64,000 nucleotides of DNA from Desulfobulbaceae bacterium (GTDB lineage: Bacteria; Bacteroidota; Ignavibacteria; Kapaibacteriales; UBA2268): assembly GCA_018335795.1 (NCBI GenBank), contig JAGXRP010000077.1, forward strand, positions 1 through 64,000, written 5' to 3'. Of the stretch, positions 44,398 to 53,204 are shown one piece after another. The position numbers and the translations under genes were made by a program. The notes under the pieces were generated by a model. The model was not told where the DNA came from and did no database searches. It worked only from the letters and a program-made list of their open reading frames with translations. The number at the start of each line of letters is the position of its first letter. The first letter of the stretch is position 1.

Positions 44398-45507
44398 TTA
44401 GACATTGAATCGAAAATGAATCACGTCGCCATCTTTGACGATATATTCTTTTCCTTCGAGCCTCATTTTGCCATTTTCTTTCAATTTTGCTTCGGTCTTG
44501 AGTTCAAATAAATCGGTACAATGATAAATTTCAGCTTTGATGAATCCACGCTCGAAATCACTATGAATAATTCCGGCTGCTTGTGGTGCCTTCATTCCGC
44601 GTTTGAATGTCCAAGCTCTAACTTCTTTCTCTCCGGCGGTGAAATAAGTCTGCAAGTCCAAAGAATGGTATGCTGCACGGATTAATTGGTCTAAACCGGA
44701 TTCTTCGAGTCCTGCAGAGTCTAAAAATTCTTTTTGTTCTTCTTCAGATTCAAGTTCGGAAATCTCAGCTTCTAATTTTCCGCAAATGACAATTACGTCC
44801 GAGCCGTTAGTTTGAGCAAATTGCTTAACAGACTTGACGTAGTCATTGTCTGCGGCAAGTGATTGCTCGTCAACATTACAGCAATAAATTTGTTGCTTCA
44901 ATGTGATTAGATTCAAATCCTTCATTGCGAATAGCTGCTCATCAGTCAAATCCATTTTACGAACGGGAATTCCATCAAGCAAATTATCGGATACTTTCTG
45001 CAAAATTGGCTCGAGTATCTTGGCTCTTTCTGCGATAAGTCTATCATTTGAGCGTAGCTGCTTTCCAAGATTGTCAATTCTGCGGTTGATAGACTCAAGG
45101 TCGGCAAAAGCTAATTCGATTTCGATGGTTTCAATGTCCCGAATTGGGTCAATCGTAGTTTCAACGTGGTGAATATTTTCATCATCAAAGCAACGAACGA
45201 CATGAATAATTGCTCCAACTTGTCTGATGCTTGCCAGAAATTGATTGCCTAAGCCCTCCCCTTTTGACGAACCCCGTACCAGCCCTGCCAAATCGACGAA
45301 CTCAACTGTAGTCGGTATTGTCTTTTGGGGTTTAATAAGTTCAACAATCTTGAAAAGTCTTTTGTCGGGAACATCAACTGTTCCAAAATTCGGGTCAATA
45401 GTGCTAAAGGCATAATTAGATGTTTCAGCTTTTGTTGCTGTCAGAGCCGAAAATATTGTCGTTTTGCCAACATTTGGCAACCCTACAATTCCACAATTTA
45501 CAGGCAT
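44398..45507 (-). CDS. ychF: YchF/OLA1 redox-regulated ATPase
   Basis: A 369-residue Obg-superfamily P-loop NTPase that hydrolyses ATP and associates with ribosomes. The G1 motif is GLPNVGKTTIFSALT, the G3 DLAGLVRGSSKGEGLGNQFLASIR, and the C-terminal TGS domain ends with VKDGDVIHFRFNV. The G4 motif reads CNVDEQS, the altered NxxE-type motif known for YchF (ATP rather than GTP). The central coiled-coil hairpin lies about residues 130-200. Monocistronic. Confidence 0.96.
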   Translation of the reverse strand: MPVNCGIVGLPNVGKTTIFSALTATKAETSNYAFSTIDPNFGTVDVPDKRLFKIVELIKPQKTIPTTVEFVDLAGLVRGSSKGEGLGNQFLASIRQVGAIIHVVRCFDDENIHHVETTIDPIRDIETIEIELAFADLESINRRIDNLGKQLRSNDRLIAERAKILEPILQKVSDNLLDGIPVRKMDLTDEQLFAMKDLNLITLKQQIYCCNVDEQSLAADNDYVKSVKQFAQTNGSDVIVICGKLEAEISELESEEEQKEFLDSAGLEESGLDQLIRAAYHSLDLQTYFTAGEKEVRAWTFKRGMKAPQAAGIIHSDFERGFIKAEIYHCTDLFELKTEAKLKENGKMRLEGKEYIVKDGDVIHFRFNV

Positions 45508-45591
45508 AATTTCTCACTTTGATTCATTCGGAAAGTACAAAAATAACAATATTTACGGCAGCATTTAGAATTTTATTGCTCTAAAAAGCAA

Positions 45592-45619
45592 AAATCCCGT
45601 AATTTGATTTACGGGATTT
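45592..45619 (-). terminator. Rho-independent terminator of the osmC-like gene
   Basis: On the minus strand AAATCCCGTAA and TTACGGGATTT form a perfect 11-bp stem with a six-base loop (atcaaa), followed by TTTTTGCTTTTT. It begins seven bases beyond the osmC-like stop codon. Confidence 0.85.
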
Positions 45620-45625
45620 GAAAAA

Positions 45626-46024
45626 TTATGCTTTGACGACAGTTTCGACCACGAACTCGGGTGGGTCGTAAACTAATTTTTTTACAGAGCAATGATTGAC
45701 AGCATTGACTAATGCTTGATAGTATTCTGCCGGAAACTCAGGTGGTACGTTGATTGAAATTTTAATTTGCGAGACCCTGCGATTGACAGTATCATATTTA
45801 AGGTCTTGGATAAGTTCGATATTGTCGGCGGGAATTCCGCGACTATCGCAAAAACCTTTAACGAAGATACCGCCACAAGTAGCTAATGAAGCTAAAAATA
45901 ATTCATAAGGTGAAGGTGCTGAAGCGTCTCCACCGCCGCTTTGCGGTTGGTCGGTTTGGATGATAAAACCATTTTGTTCGGCATACACTTTTTTGTTGCC
46001 CGGAAAGAAAACTCTAATTGACAT
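45626..46024 (-). CDS. OsmC-family peroxide-related protein
   Basis: A 132-residue OsmC/Ohr-fold protein. It has PSPYELFLASLATCGGIFVKGFCDSRGIP with the first cysteine in the ATCGG segment, and the second conserved cysteine in NHCSVKKLV near residue 112. Such proteins reduce organic or inorganic peroxides using a cysteine pair. Length is slightly shorter than E. coli OsmC (143 aa) but ordinary for YhfA-like members. GGAG precedes the ATG, and a strong terminator follows. Confidence 0.9.
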   Translation of the reverse strand: MSIRVFFPGNKKVYAEQNGFIIQTDQPQSGGGDASAPSPYELFLASLATCGGIFVKGFCDSRGIPADNIELIQDLKYDTVNRRVSQIKISINVPPEFPAEYYQALVNAVNHCSVKKLVYDPPEFVVETVVKA

Positions 46025-46118
46025 TTCGATTACTCCAAATTTTATTTGTAATTTTACAGTTGAATTTATTTCAAAAAATCATATTGCTAATAAGCAATAC
46101 ATATTATGACGTGAACAT

Positions 46119-47138
46119 ATGAAAAAAATTTCAATTGTTTTTATATTTTTAATTTTGACTTTTGCAATCGTTGTATTTTATTTCTATACATCGGTACTTA
46201 AGGAATCAATCAAATTTCCCAAAGACGAGATAATTGAAGTCCCGTCGGGTGCAAGTACAACAAAAATTATATCAATTTTCAATGGTTATGATGCTTTAGA
46301 ACCATCTTGGATATTTAAATTTTATCTAAGAATACTTGCCCGAAACGAGAATAAATTTATCAAAGCCGGCTATTATAAATTCGATTCAACAATGACAAAC
46401 CAAACTTTGGTTGATGCGTTAATGAGCGGCTCGCATCAACATAGTTTGAAAATTACAATACCCGAGGGTTTGACTTATATCGAAATTGCCGAAATTATCG
46501 AAAAGCGTACCAAAATCCCCAAGAAGAGATTTATAGCATTATGCGAAAACGACTCTTTGCTCAAGGCTCGCAAAATTGCAGCTATGAACGTGGAAGGATA
46601 TTTACTGCCGAACACTTACAATTTCCCGCCGTCCGCAAATGAAAGGATTATTATAGACAGATTATTAAATGAATTAGAGACACTGTGGAAAAAGCAAATC
46701 GCAAATAAGATTGGAAATGTAAGTCTGAATAAGCACGAGATTTTAACCTTAGCATCAATTGTCGAAGCAGAAACACCAATTGACGCAGAAAAAGCCAAAG
46801 TCAGCGGATTATACCATAATCGTCTGAAAAAAAAGATGCTACTTCAAGCAGACCCGACAGTCCAATACGGAATGGGACAAAAAAAGCGATTGCTGTATGC
46901 AGACCTTGAACATAACACCAAATATAATACATACAAATTTTCGGGATTGCCACCGGGTCCAATCAATAATCCGGGTGCTAAAGCTATATTAGCTGCGGTC
47001 GAACCCGAATCTCATACTTATTTATATATGGTAGCAACTCCGGACCATACAGGTTGGCACAATTTTTCGGATACATATTCAGAGCATTTGGTTTTTGTTA
47101 ATCAATATCGAAAGTGGTTCAAAAATCGAAATAGATAA
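46119..47138 (+). CDS. mltG: Endolytic murein transglycosylase MltG (YceG-like)
   Basis: A 339-residue inner-membrane lytic transglycosylase that cuts nascent glycan strands and sets their length. There is one N-terminal helix (ISIVFIFLILTFAIVVFYFYT), a LysM-like region about residues 40-100, and the YceG domain with catalytic glutamate in LTLASIVEAET (about Glu216), followed by LLQADPTVQYGMG and YNTYKFSGLPPGPINNPGAKAI. Single gene, 48 bases before the adaptor gene. Confidence 0.95.
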   Translation: MKKISIVFIFLILTFAIVVFYFYTSVLKESIKFPKDEIIEVPSGASTTKIISIFNGYDALEPSWIFKFYLRILARNENKFIKAGYYKFDSTMTNQTLVDALMSGSHQHSLKITIPEGLTYIEIAEIIEKRTKIPKKRFIALCENDSLLKARKIAAMNVEGYLLPNTYNFPPSANERIIIDRLLNELETLWKKQIANKIGNVSLNKHEILTLASIVEAETPIDAEKAKVSGLYHNRLKKKMLLQADPTVQYGMGQKKRLLYADLEHNTKYNTYKFSGLPPGPINNPGAKAILAAVEPESHTYLYMVATPDHTGWHNFSDTYSEHLVFVNQYRKWFKNRNR

Positions 47139-47186
47139 TGCTTAACTTGCATTGAAACTGATTTGAAAGTAATTCGTATTATAAAA

Positions 47187-48455
47187 ATGAAAAAAATCAT
47201 AATAACAATTGTAGTTTTAGCGTTAGTTGGCGCCGCCATTTGGGCATACTTCAACTATTTTCAAGCAGTTGCAACCGAGTATGTAACTGTCAAGCCAAAA
47301 TACGGCGAATTCCTCTCTATTGCTACTACTACCGGAGAACTTCGAGCCAAAAACAGTATGGAAATTCGCGGTCCGCAACACGCTCGCTCAGTAGGTATTT
47401 GGCAAATGAAAATCAACAAATTGGTTGAAGAGGGAACTATTGTAAAATTAGGCGATTTTGTAGCCGAATTGGATAAATCCGAAATAATGACAAAAATCAA
47501 GGAAATTCAGCTCAATATTCAAAAAAATGAGTCACAATTTTTGCAATCAAAATTGGATAGTTCATTGACATTGTCAAGCGCTCGTGATGAATTGGAAAAT
47601 CTGAAATTCAATATGGAAGAGAAAAAATTGCTTAAGGAGCAATCAAAATATGAAGCACCTTCCATCATAAGACAAGCAGAGATTGATTATGAGAGGATTG
47701 AAAGGAGTTTCACTCAATCTCTGAAAAATTACCAAACAAAAGTGAAGCAAGCGATCGCCAAAATCAATGTGATCTATACTGATTTAGTCAAAGAGCAACA
47801 GAAACTGCAACAATACACTGAAGTTTTAGACCAATTCACAATTCTTGCTCCTGCCGAAGGGATGGTGATTTATGCTCGCGAATGGAGCGGCAGACGCAAG
47901 GTAGTAGGCTCGACGGTTGATGCATGGTATCCGATTGTAGCAACATTACCCGACCTAACGGTTATGGAATCTGTTACATACGTTAATGAAGTAGATATTC
48001 AGAAAATTAAAGAAAAGCAACCCGTAAAAATCAGCTTAGATGCAAATCCCGACAAACGAATCACAGGAAAAGTAGTCAAAGTAGCTAATATCGGCGAACA
48101 AAAAAGTGGCTCGAATGCAAAAGTATTTGAAGTGGTTATAGAACTAAGCGAAACTGACTCTTCTTTACTTCCGGCGATGACTACAAGCAACGAAATTTTG
48201 ATTGATAAATTAGAAAAGGCTCTGTATATACCACTTGAAGGATTGCATACTGAAAATATTGAAAATGAAAAAAAATATTTCGTTTATAAAAAAGATAAGT
48301 CGAAAATTGTAAAGAAAGAAGTCAAGATTGGGATTATGAATCAAAATGAAGTTGTAATCGAATCCGGTTTAACTGTTGATGATGAAATTTTGCTGAGCGA
48401 ACCTGCCGAAAAATCTGAAATTGAATTTATTACAATATCTAAAAACAAGAAATGA
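47187..48455 (+). CDS. MacA/HlyD-like periplasmic adaptor, second system
   Basis: A 422-residue adaptor with N-terminal anchor helix (IIITIVVLALVGAAIWAYF), a split lipoyl domain (IATTTGELRAKNSMEIRGP... and LVEEGTIVKLGDFVAELDKSE), a coiled-coil hairpin (about 110-225) and a beta-barrel domain containing YIPLEGLHTENIENEKKYFVYKKD. It joins the permease and TolC-like channel encoded directly after it. The start is ATG at 47187, not the TTG at 47163. Its stop overlaps the start of the permease gene by four bases (ATGA). Confidence 0.88.
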   Translation: MKKIIITIVVLALVGAAIWAYFNYFQAVATEYVTVKPKYGEFLSIATTTGELRAKNSMEIRGPQHARSVGIWQMKINKLVEEGTIVKLGDFVAELDKSEIMTKIKEIQLNIQKNESQFLQSKLDSSLTLSSARDELENLKFNMEEKKLLKEQSKYEAPSIIRQAEIDYERIERSFTQSLKNYQTKVKQAIAKINVIYTDLVKEQQKLQQYTEVLDQFTILAPAEGMVIYAREWSGRRKVVGSTVDAWYPIVATLPDLTVMESVTYVNEVDIQKIKEKQPVKISLDANPDKRITGKVVKVANIGEQKSGSNAKVFEVVIELSETDSSLLPAMTTSNEILIDKLEKALYIPLEGLHTENIENEKKYFVYKKDKSKIVKKEVKIGIMNQNEVVIESGLTVDDEILLSEPAEKSEIEFITISKNKK

Positions 48456-49789
48456 TAAAACATTTCGGATATAATTTCAAAATAGCCACCGAAGCTATTA
48501 TCCAGAACAAGTTGCGTTCGGTGCTAACATCACTGGGCATAATCTTTGGCGTTTCATCGGTAATAGCAATGCTTGCAATTGGTAGCGGTGCCGAACAGGC
48601 AATACTCGAAAAGATGAAACTGTTAGGCACAAACAATATTATCATCCTACCATTAGACAGAGAAAAACAACAAGAGATTTCCGATGAAAGCGAGGAGAAT
48701 AGTGATAAGAAAGAAGGCACAACTGAAAAATTCACTCCCGGATTCACTTTGAACGATTTAGATGCAATCACAAAAATCGTCAAATCGGTAACATATGCCA
48801 GCCCGGAAATAATCTACGAAACTGATGCAATGCATTCGAGTTTGAGCACGAAAATCAAATTAGTCGGCATTTTGCCCGAATACTTCAAAATCAATAATTT
48901 TTCGCTCAGCAAAGGCAATCAGCTCCATGAAAGTAATTATAAATTTGCCGAAAACGTTTGTATAATTGGCTATAGCCTTAAAACGAGACTCTTCCCAACT
49001 GATGACCCAATTGGCAAATTTGTAAAATGTGGCGAACATTGGTTGAAAGTAGTCGGTATAATGGACGAAAGAAGCATGTCCAAGGAAAACATTCAGAGTT
49101 TGAACATTCGCGATTATAATCTTGACATTTATATTCCGATCAACACCATGCTGTTGAGATATATAAATCGCTCCTTGGTTACCAAACAAGATTTCTTACG
49201 AGAACGCGGAGATGATAGCAAAAAAATTGACCCTAATTATCACCAAGTTGACCGAGCGATAATCCATTTTGCTGAATCCGGCGAAATCAATAAATCAGTT
49301 GAAATCATAGAGCGATTATTACTTCGCCGACATAATGGAGTGAAAGATTTCGAAATTGTAGTGCCGGAATTGCTGTTGCAACAAGAGCAGAGCACAAAAC
49401 GCATATTCAATATAGTTCTCGGTGCAATAGCGTCAATTTCATTGATTGTTGGTGGAATTGGGATTATGAATATTATGCTTGCGTCAGTGATGGAACGAAC
49501 GAAAGAAATTGGGATAAGAAAAGCTGTCGGAGCACGCAGGTCGGACATTTTGACTCAATTCTTATTAGAAGCAGTGGCAATCAGTATGACCGGCGGAATA
49601 ATAGGAATTATTCTGGGTGTAACTGTAGGGATTCTAATTGAAACTCTGACAGGCATAACTACTATAATCACTCCTGAATCGGTTTTCTTATCATTTTTTG
49701 TTTCAATTTCGGTAGGCTTGATTTTTGGGATTACTCCTGCTCGCCGAGCATCAAAACAAAACCCAATCGAACTTTTAAGGTACGAATAA
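48452..49789 (+). CDS. MacB-type ABC permease, second system
   Basis: A 445-residue FtsX/MacB-type permease: N-terminal helix (IIQNKLRSVLTSLGIIFGVSSVIAMLAIGSG), periplasmic MacB-PCD domain with an Asp/Glu/Lys-rich insert (EISDESEENSDKKEGTTEK) and C-terminal FtsX helices with NIMLASVMERTKEIGIRKAVGARRSD and NPIELLRYE. Like the paralogues at 15271-17756 it lacks a fused ATPase, but here no ATPase gene accompanies it. The partner ATPase must be elsewhere, perhaps the LolD-type one at 17761-18471. Confidence 0.9.
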   Translation: MIKHFGYNFKIATEAIIQNKLRSVLTSLGIIFGVSSVIAMLAIGSGAEQAILEKMKLLGTNNIIILPLDREKQQEISDESEENSDKKEGTTEKFTPGFTLNDLDAITKIVKSVTYASPEIIYETDAMHSSLSTKIKLVGILPEYFKINNFSLSKGNQLHESNYKFAENVCIIGYSLKTRLFPTDDPIGKFVKCGEHWLKVVGIMDERSMSKENIQSLNIRDYNLDIYIPINTMLLRYINRSLVTKQDFLRERGDDSKKIDPNYHQVDRAIIHFAESGEINKSVEIIERLLLRRHNGVKDFEIVVPELLLQQEQSTKRIFNIVLGAIASISLIVGGIGIMNIMLASVMERTKEIGIRKAVGARRSDILTQFLLEAVAISMTGGIIGIILGVTVGILIETLTGITTIITPESVFLSFFVSISVGLIFGITPARRASKQNPIELLRYE

Positions 49790-49790
49790 A

Positions 49791-51248
49791 ATGCAAAAAT
49801 TTTTGATTTTGATAATTATATTTTTTAGTGGGTTTAAGGCATATAGTATCGAGTTTACATTGGACGATTGTATCAGGTATGCTCAAAGAAATAGTATTGA
49901 TGCTCAAAAAGCCATGAATTCGTTCTTGGCTCGGACTAATCGCTCTCAAGCATTTTACGCTGATTTTTATCCACAATTGCTTTTGAATGCTTCGTTGCCC
50001 GGAGTATCGAGAGAAATCAACCAAATCACTCAACCCGATGGAACAACATTATTCCGTGAGCAAAGCCAGCTTTTCACTTCCGGTGCGTTGACATTATCTC
50101 AAAAAATCCCATTTCTGAATTCCGAATTATCAATAGCAAGTGGTATAACCAAACTTGATGTTTATCAAACGAATGATTACACACTTTGGCGAAGCACACC
50201 ATTTCAAGTTACTTATCGCCAACCACTGTTCAAATACAACTCTATGACTTGGGATAGGAAAATTCGTGAACTGATTGATTCAAAATCTGATGATGAATTC
50301 AACCAAGAAATGGAAGACATTGCTATAAACGTTACCCGAAAATTCTTTGAATTGTACCTATCCGAAATGAATTTGAAAAATTCAGAACAAAATGTTGCAG
50401 TCAATGATACTTTGTTCAGACTTTCTGAAGGAAGGTTTTCGGTAGGGAAAATCGCCGAAAATGATTTGCTCCAAAGTGAACTTGCATTGTTAAATGCTAA
50501 TAATTCTTTTAGCAGTGCTGAATTAGAATACCGAAGAACATTGGACGAATTGAAAATTACAATTGGATATACAGGAAGCGATAAAATCAGCATTATTCCG
50601 CCTAAAGATATACCTCAAATTGATATTTCGCCGGACGAAGCTGTCAGATATGCAGTTATGAATAATCCCCGAATAACAGACCTTGAAATAAGAAAGCAAG
50701 AGGCTGACCTTGCATTGCAACGTGCGGAAAGCAACAACAGAATAAATGCCGATATATTTGCTTCTTTTGGATTGAATCAAGCTGCAGGGCAATTTGATTT
50801 AATTTACAGAGATTTGCTCGACAGGCAAAGATTCGATGTAACGATACAATTGCCATTATTTACTTGGGGTAAAGGTTCGGGTACTTTAGAAGCAGCTTTG
50901 CAAGACAAAAACCGTATTATTTCTGATAGCGAATTGCAGAGAATGAATTTTGAAATGGAAGTAAGATATCTGACTGAAAGATTAAATCAGCTTAGACGGC
51001 AAGTAGAAATTTCAACCAAAGCCGATACAATTGCTGCAAGAAGATTCGACGTTGCTAAGAATCGTTATATAATAGGAAAAATTGATTTGAATTCTTTTTT
51101 TATAGCCCAAAGCGAGAAGGACATAGCGTTTCGAGCATTAGTGCAAAATTTACAAAGTTTTTGGCTTGCATTTTATAATGTAAGAAAGTTAACTTTGTAT
51201 GATTTCGCAATGCAAAAACGAATAAACTATGTTTTGGAAAGAAAATAA
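49791..51248 (+). CDS. TolC-family outer membrane protein, second system
   Basis: A 485-residue OEP-family protein with signal peptide (LILIIIFFSGFKAYS), an N-terminal repeat beginning FTLDDCIRYAQRNSIDAQKAMNSF, and a second repeat ending ADTIAARRFDVAKNRYIIGKIDLNSFFIAQSEKD. It probably completes the second tripartite system with the adaptor and permease immediately upstream. The C-terminus is longer than in the first TolC (485 versus 450 aa). DUF2723 starts directly after its stop. Confidence 0.92.
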   Translation: MQKFLILIIIFFSGFKAYSIEFTLDDCIRYAQRNSIDAQKAMNSFLARTNRSQAFYADFYPQLLLNASLPGVSREINQITQPDGTTLFREQSQLFTSGALTLSQKIPFLNSELSIASGITKLDVYQTNDYTLWRSTPFQVTYRQPLFKYNSMTWDRKIRELIDSKSDDEFNQEMEDIAINVTRKFFELYLSEMNLKNSEQNVAVNDTLFRLSEGRFSVGKIAENDLLQSELALLNANNSFSSAELEYRRTLDELKITIGYTGSDKISIIPPKDIPQIDISPDEAVRYAVMNNPRITDLEIRKQEADLALQRAESNNRINADIFASFGLNQAAGQFDLIYRDLLDRQRFDVTIQLPLFTWGKGSGTLEAALQDKNRIISDSELQRMNFEMEVRYLTERLNQLRRQVEISTKADTIAARRFDVAKNRYIIGKIDLNSFFIAQSEKDIAFRALVQNLQSFWLAFYNVRKLTLYDFAMQKRINYVLERK

Positions 51249-53204
51249 ATGAAATTAAATATCAATTTTGCCATAGCAATCGTATTCTTAGTTGCGATTG
51301 TAATATATTTTGGTACTGTAACCCCTTCGGTCACTTTTACAGATAGTGGTGAGTTAGCAGGAGCTTGCTCATCGCTCGGGATAGCACACCCAACCGGCTA
51401 TCCCCTATTCACAATACTCGGATATTTATGGACACTGCTACCATTGCCCCTGTCTAACGTTTACAAGCTGAATTTGCTTGCTTCACTCTGGACAGCGTTA
51501 TCTGCTGTGGTTTTCTTTACATGGATTAGGGACATATCCATGCATTTGTGTAGAGAAATCATGCGAGAGCAAATTAACAAGAAAAAGAAAATCAAGCCTG
51601 AGTATGTGAGTTTGTTTTCTGATGAAGATTTGATCAACAAATTATCACTTGTGTTGGCGATAACTTATGCTTTTGCGTTGACAATATGGGCTCAAGCAGT
51701 TGTAATCGAAGTTTATTCACTTCAGTTATTGATTTTCAATTTACTGATTTTTTTACTTGTGCGATCATATATCAATATTTCAAACAATTTTTATCTTTTA
51801 GCTACTGCATTTATTTTCGGGTTGGGTTTTGCGAATCATATGACAACAGTGCTATTAGTACCGGGCGGGATTTTGCTCTTTTATAATATTTTCAGGGAAC
51901 GTAGAACCAATCAGTCATCATCATCTGCCAAAAGCGAGAATCCGGCTCAACGCAAACAACTTAGCTTTAGCTCGCTCATAAGTTATATGTCTGCGCTTTT
52001 CATCTCAGGATTAGCATTGTATATTTATATGCCATTACGAAGCGCTGCGCTACCGGCATTCAACTGGGGATGGGTACATCGTAGTTTCGACAAATTTATT
52101 TATCACGTGCAAGGTAAGCAATACCAAGGTTGGATGTTTTCGGACATAGAAGCATTTTTTGCAAATATTGGCGAATTCATTCAAGATTTACCCTTCCAGT
52201 TTGGGATTGTCGGCTTGATTTTGGTTTGTACAGGTTTCTTTATGGTCCACAAAACGAATATGCGAGCTGTTTATATTTTCTTTGCGGTTAATTTTTTGGC
52301 ATGTATAATTTATGCATCGAACTATTCAATTCATGATATTGAAGCATATTACGCATTGGCTATCATTTCATTATTCCCTTTTGCAATAGTTGCTTCTGCA
52401 GATTTACTCAAAAGGAACAAGAACTTAATATATGCACTTTTACTGATTCCAATTTTAAATTTCGCTCTTAATCTAAAATCAAATGACAAGTCGGGTGATG
52501 TATTAGTACATGAATACACTACAACACTAGTAAACGGTTTGGGCAAAGATGCAATCGTTATTTCTGCACAATGGGATTATTGGAATTCTGCATTCATATA
52601 TTTTCGTGAGGTTGAAGGAATGCGGAACGATGTGTGGTGGATAGGCAAAGAACTAATGCGTCGAACATGGTATCCGATGCAACTACAACAATGGCATCCA
52701 ACAATATTCGACGATGCAAAGAATGAATTGAAAGCATATTCTGAAGATCTCGAACGATTCGAATCAGGGCTCCCACCGAATTCATATCCATTTATCCAAC
52801 AGAATTTTGTAGCTTTGTTCAGAAAGATAATTGAATCAAATATTGATAAAAGACCAGTTTATATCACATTAGATATATTGAAAACTGAGGAAGAAATGAT
52901 TCGAGGTTATGAAGTTGTACCCGAAGGACTTGCCATAAGACTATATCGTCCGGGTACAGTTCCGGCAGATGTGCTATTTGCAATTCCTAATTTGAATCGT
53001 TTTATCGAATCTTCTAAAGTTACCGAGAGCTCTATTGGGCATTCATTGGTTGAAGTTGCCTCTCATTCTGTATTCAGTTTGGGGCAATTTGAATCATTGT
53101 ATCAAAGATTTGATAATGCCAAAAAGGCTTATGAGTACTCATTGAAAATAAATCCAAATAATCCGGATGCTCAAAAAGCCTTAGCTAATCTTAATTCTCG
53201 TTGA
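51249..53204 (+). CDS. DUF2723 membrane glycosyltransferase-like protein
   Basis: A 651-residue protein with about ten N-terminal membrane helices and an extracytoplasmic C-terminal half. The DUF2723 signature is FGTVTPSVTFTDSGELAGACSSLGIAHPTGYPLFTILGYLWTLLP; the FTDSGEL stretch resembles the catalytic Asp-Glu loop of GT-C-type mannosyltransferases. DUF2723 is widespread in Bacteroidota and related phyla and is proposed to be a protein O-mannosyltransferase-like enzyme. The last 60 residues contain a TPR-like repeat (YQRFDNAKKAYEYSLKINPNNPDAQKALANL). Its end overlaps convergent ABC-F by 14 bases. Confidence 0.85.
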   Translation: MKLNINFAIAIVFLVAIVIYFGTVTPSVTFTDSGELAGACSSLGIAHPTGYPLFTILGYLWTLLPLPLSNVYKLNLLASLWTALSAVVFFTWIRDISMHLCREIMREQINKKKKIKPEYVSLFSDEDLINKLSLVLAITYAFALTIWAQAVVIEVYSLQLLIFNLLIFLLVRSYINISNNFYLLATAFIFGLGFANHMTTVLLVPGGILLFYNIFRERRTNQSSSSAKSENPAQRKQLSFSSLISYMSALFISGLALYIYMPLRSAALPAFNWGWVHRSFDKFIYHVQGKQYQGWMFSDIEAFFANIGEFIQDLPFQFGIVGLILVCTGFFMVHKTNMRAVYIFFAVNFLACIIYASNYSIHDIEAYYALAIISLFPFAIVASADLLKRNKNLIYALLLIPILNFALNLKSNDKSGDVLVHEYTTTLVNGLGKDAIVISAQWDYWNSAFIYFREVEGMRNDVWWIGKELMRRTWYPMQLQQWHPTIFDDAKNELKAYSEDLERFESGLPPNSYPFIQQNFVALFRKIIESNIDKRPVYITLDILKTEEEMIRGYEVVPEGLAIRLYRPGTVPADVLFAIPNLNRFIESSKVTESSIGHSLVEVASHSVFSLGQFESLYQRFDNAKKAYEYSLKINPNNPDAQKALANLNSR

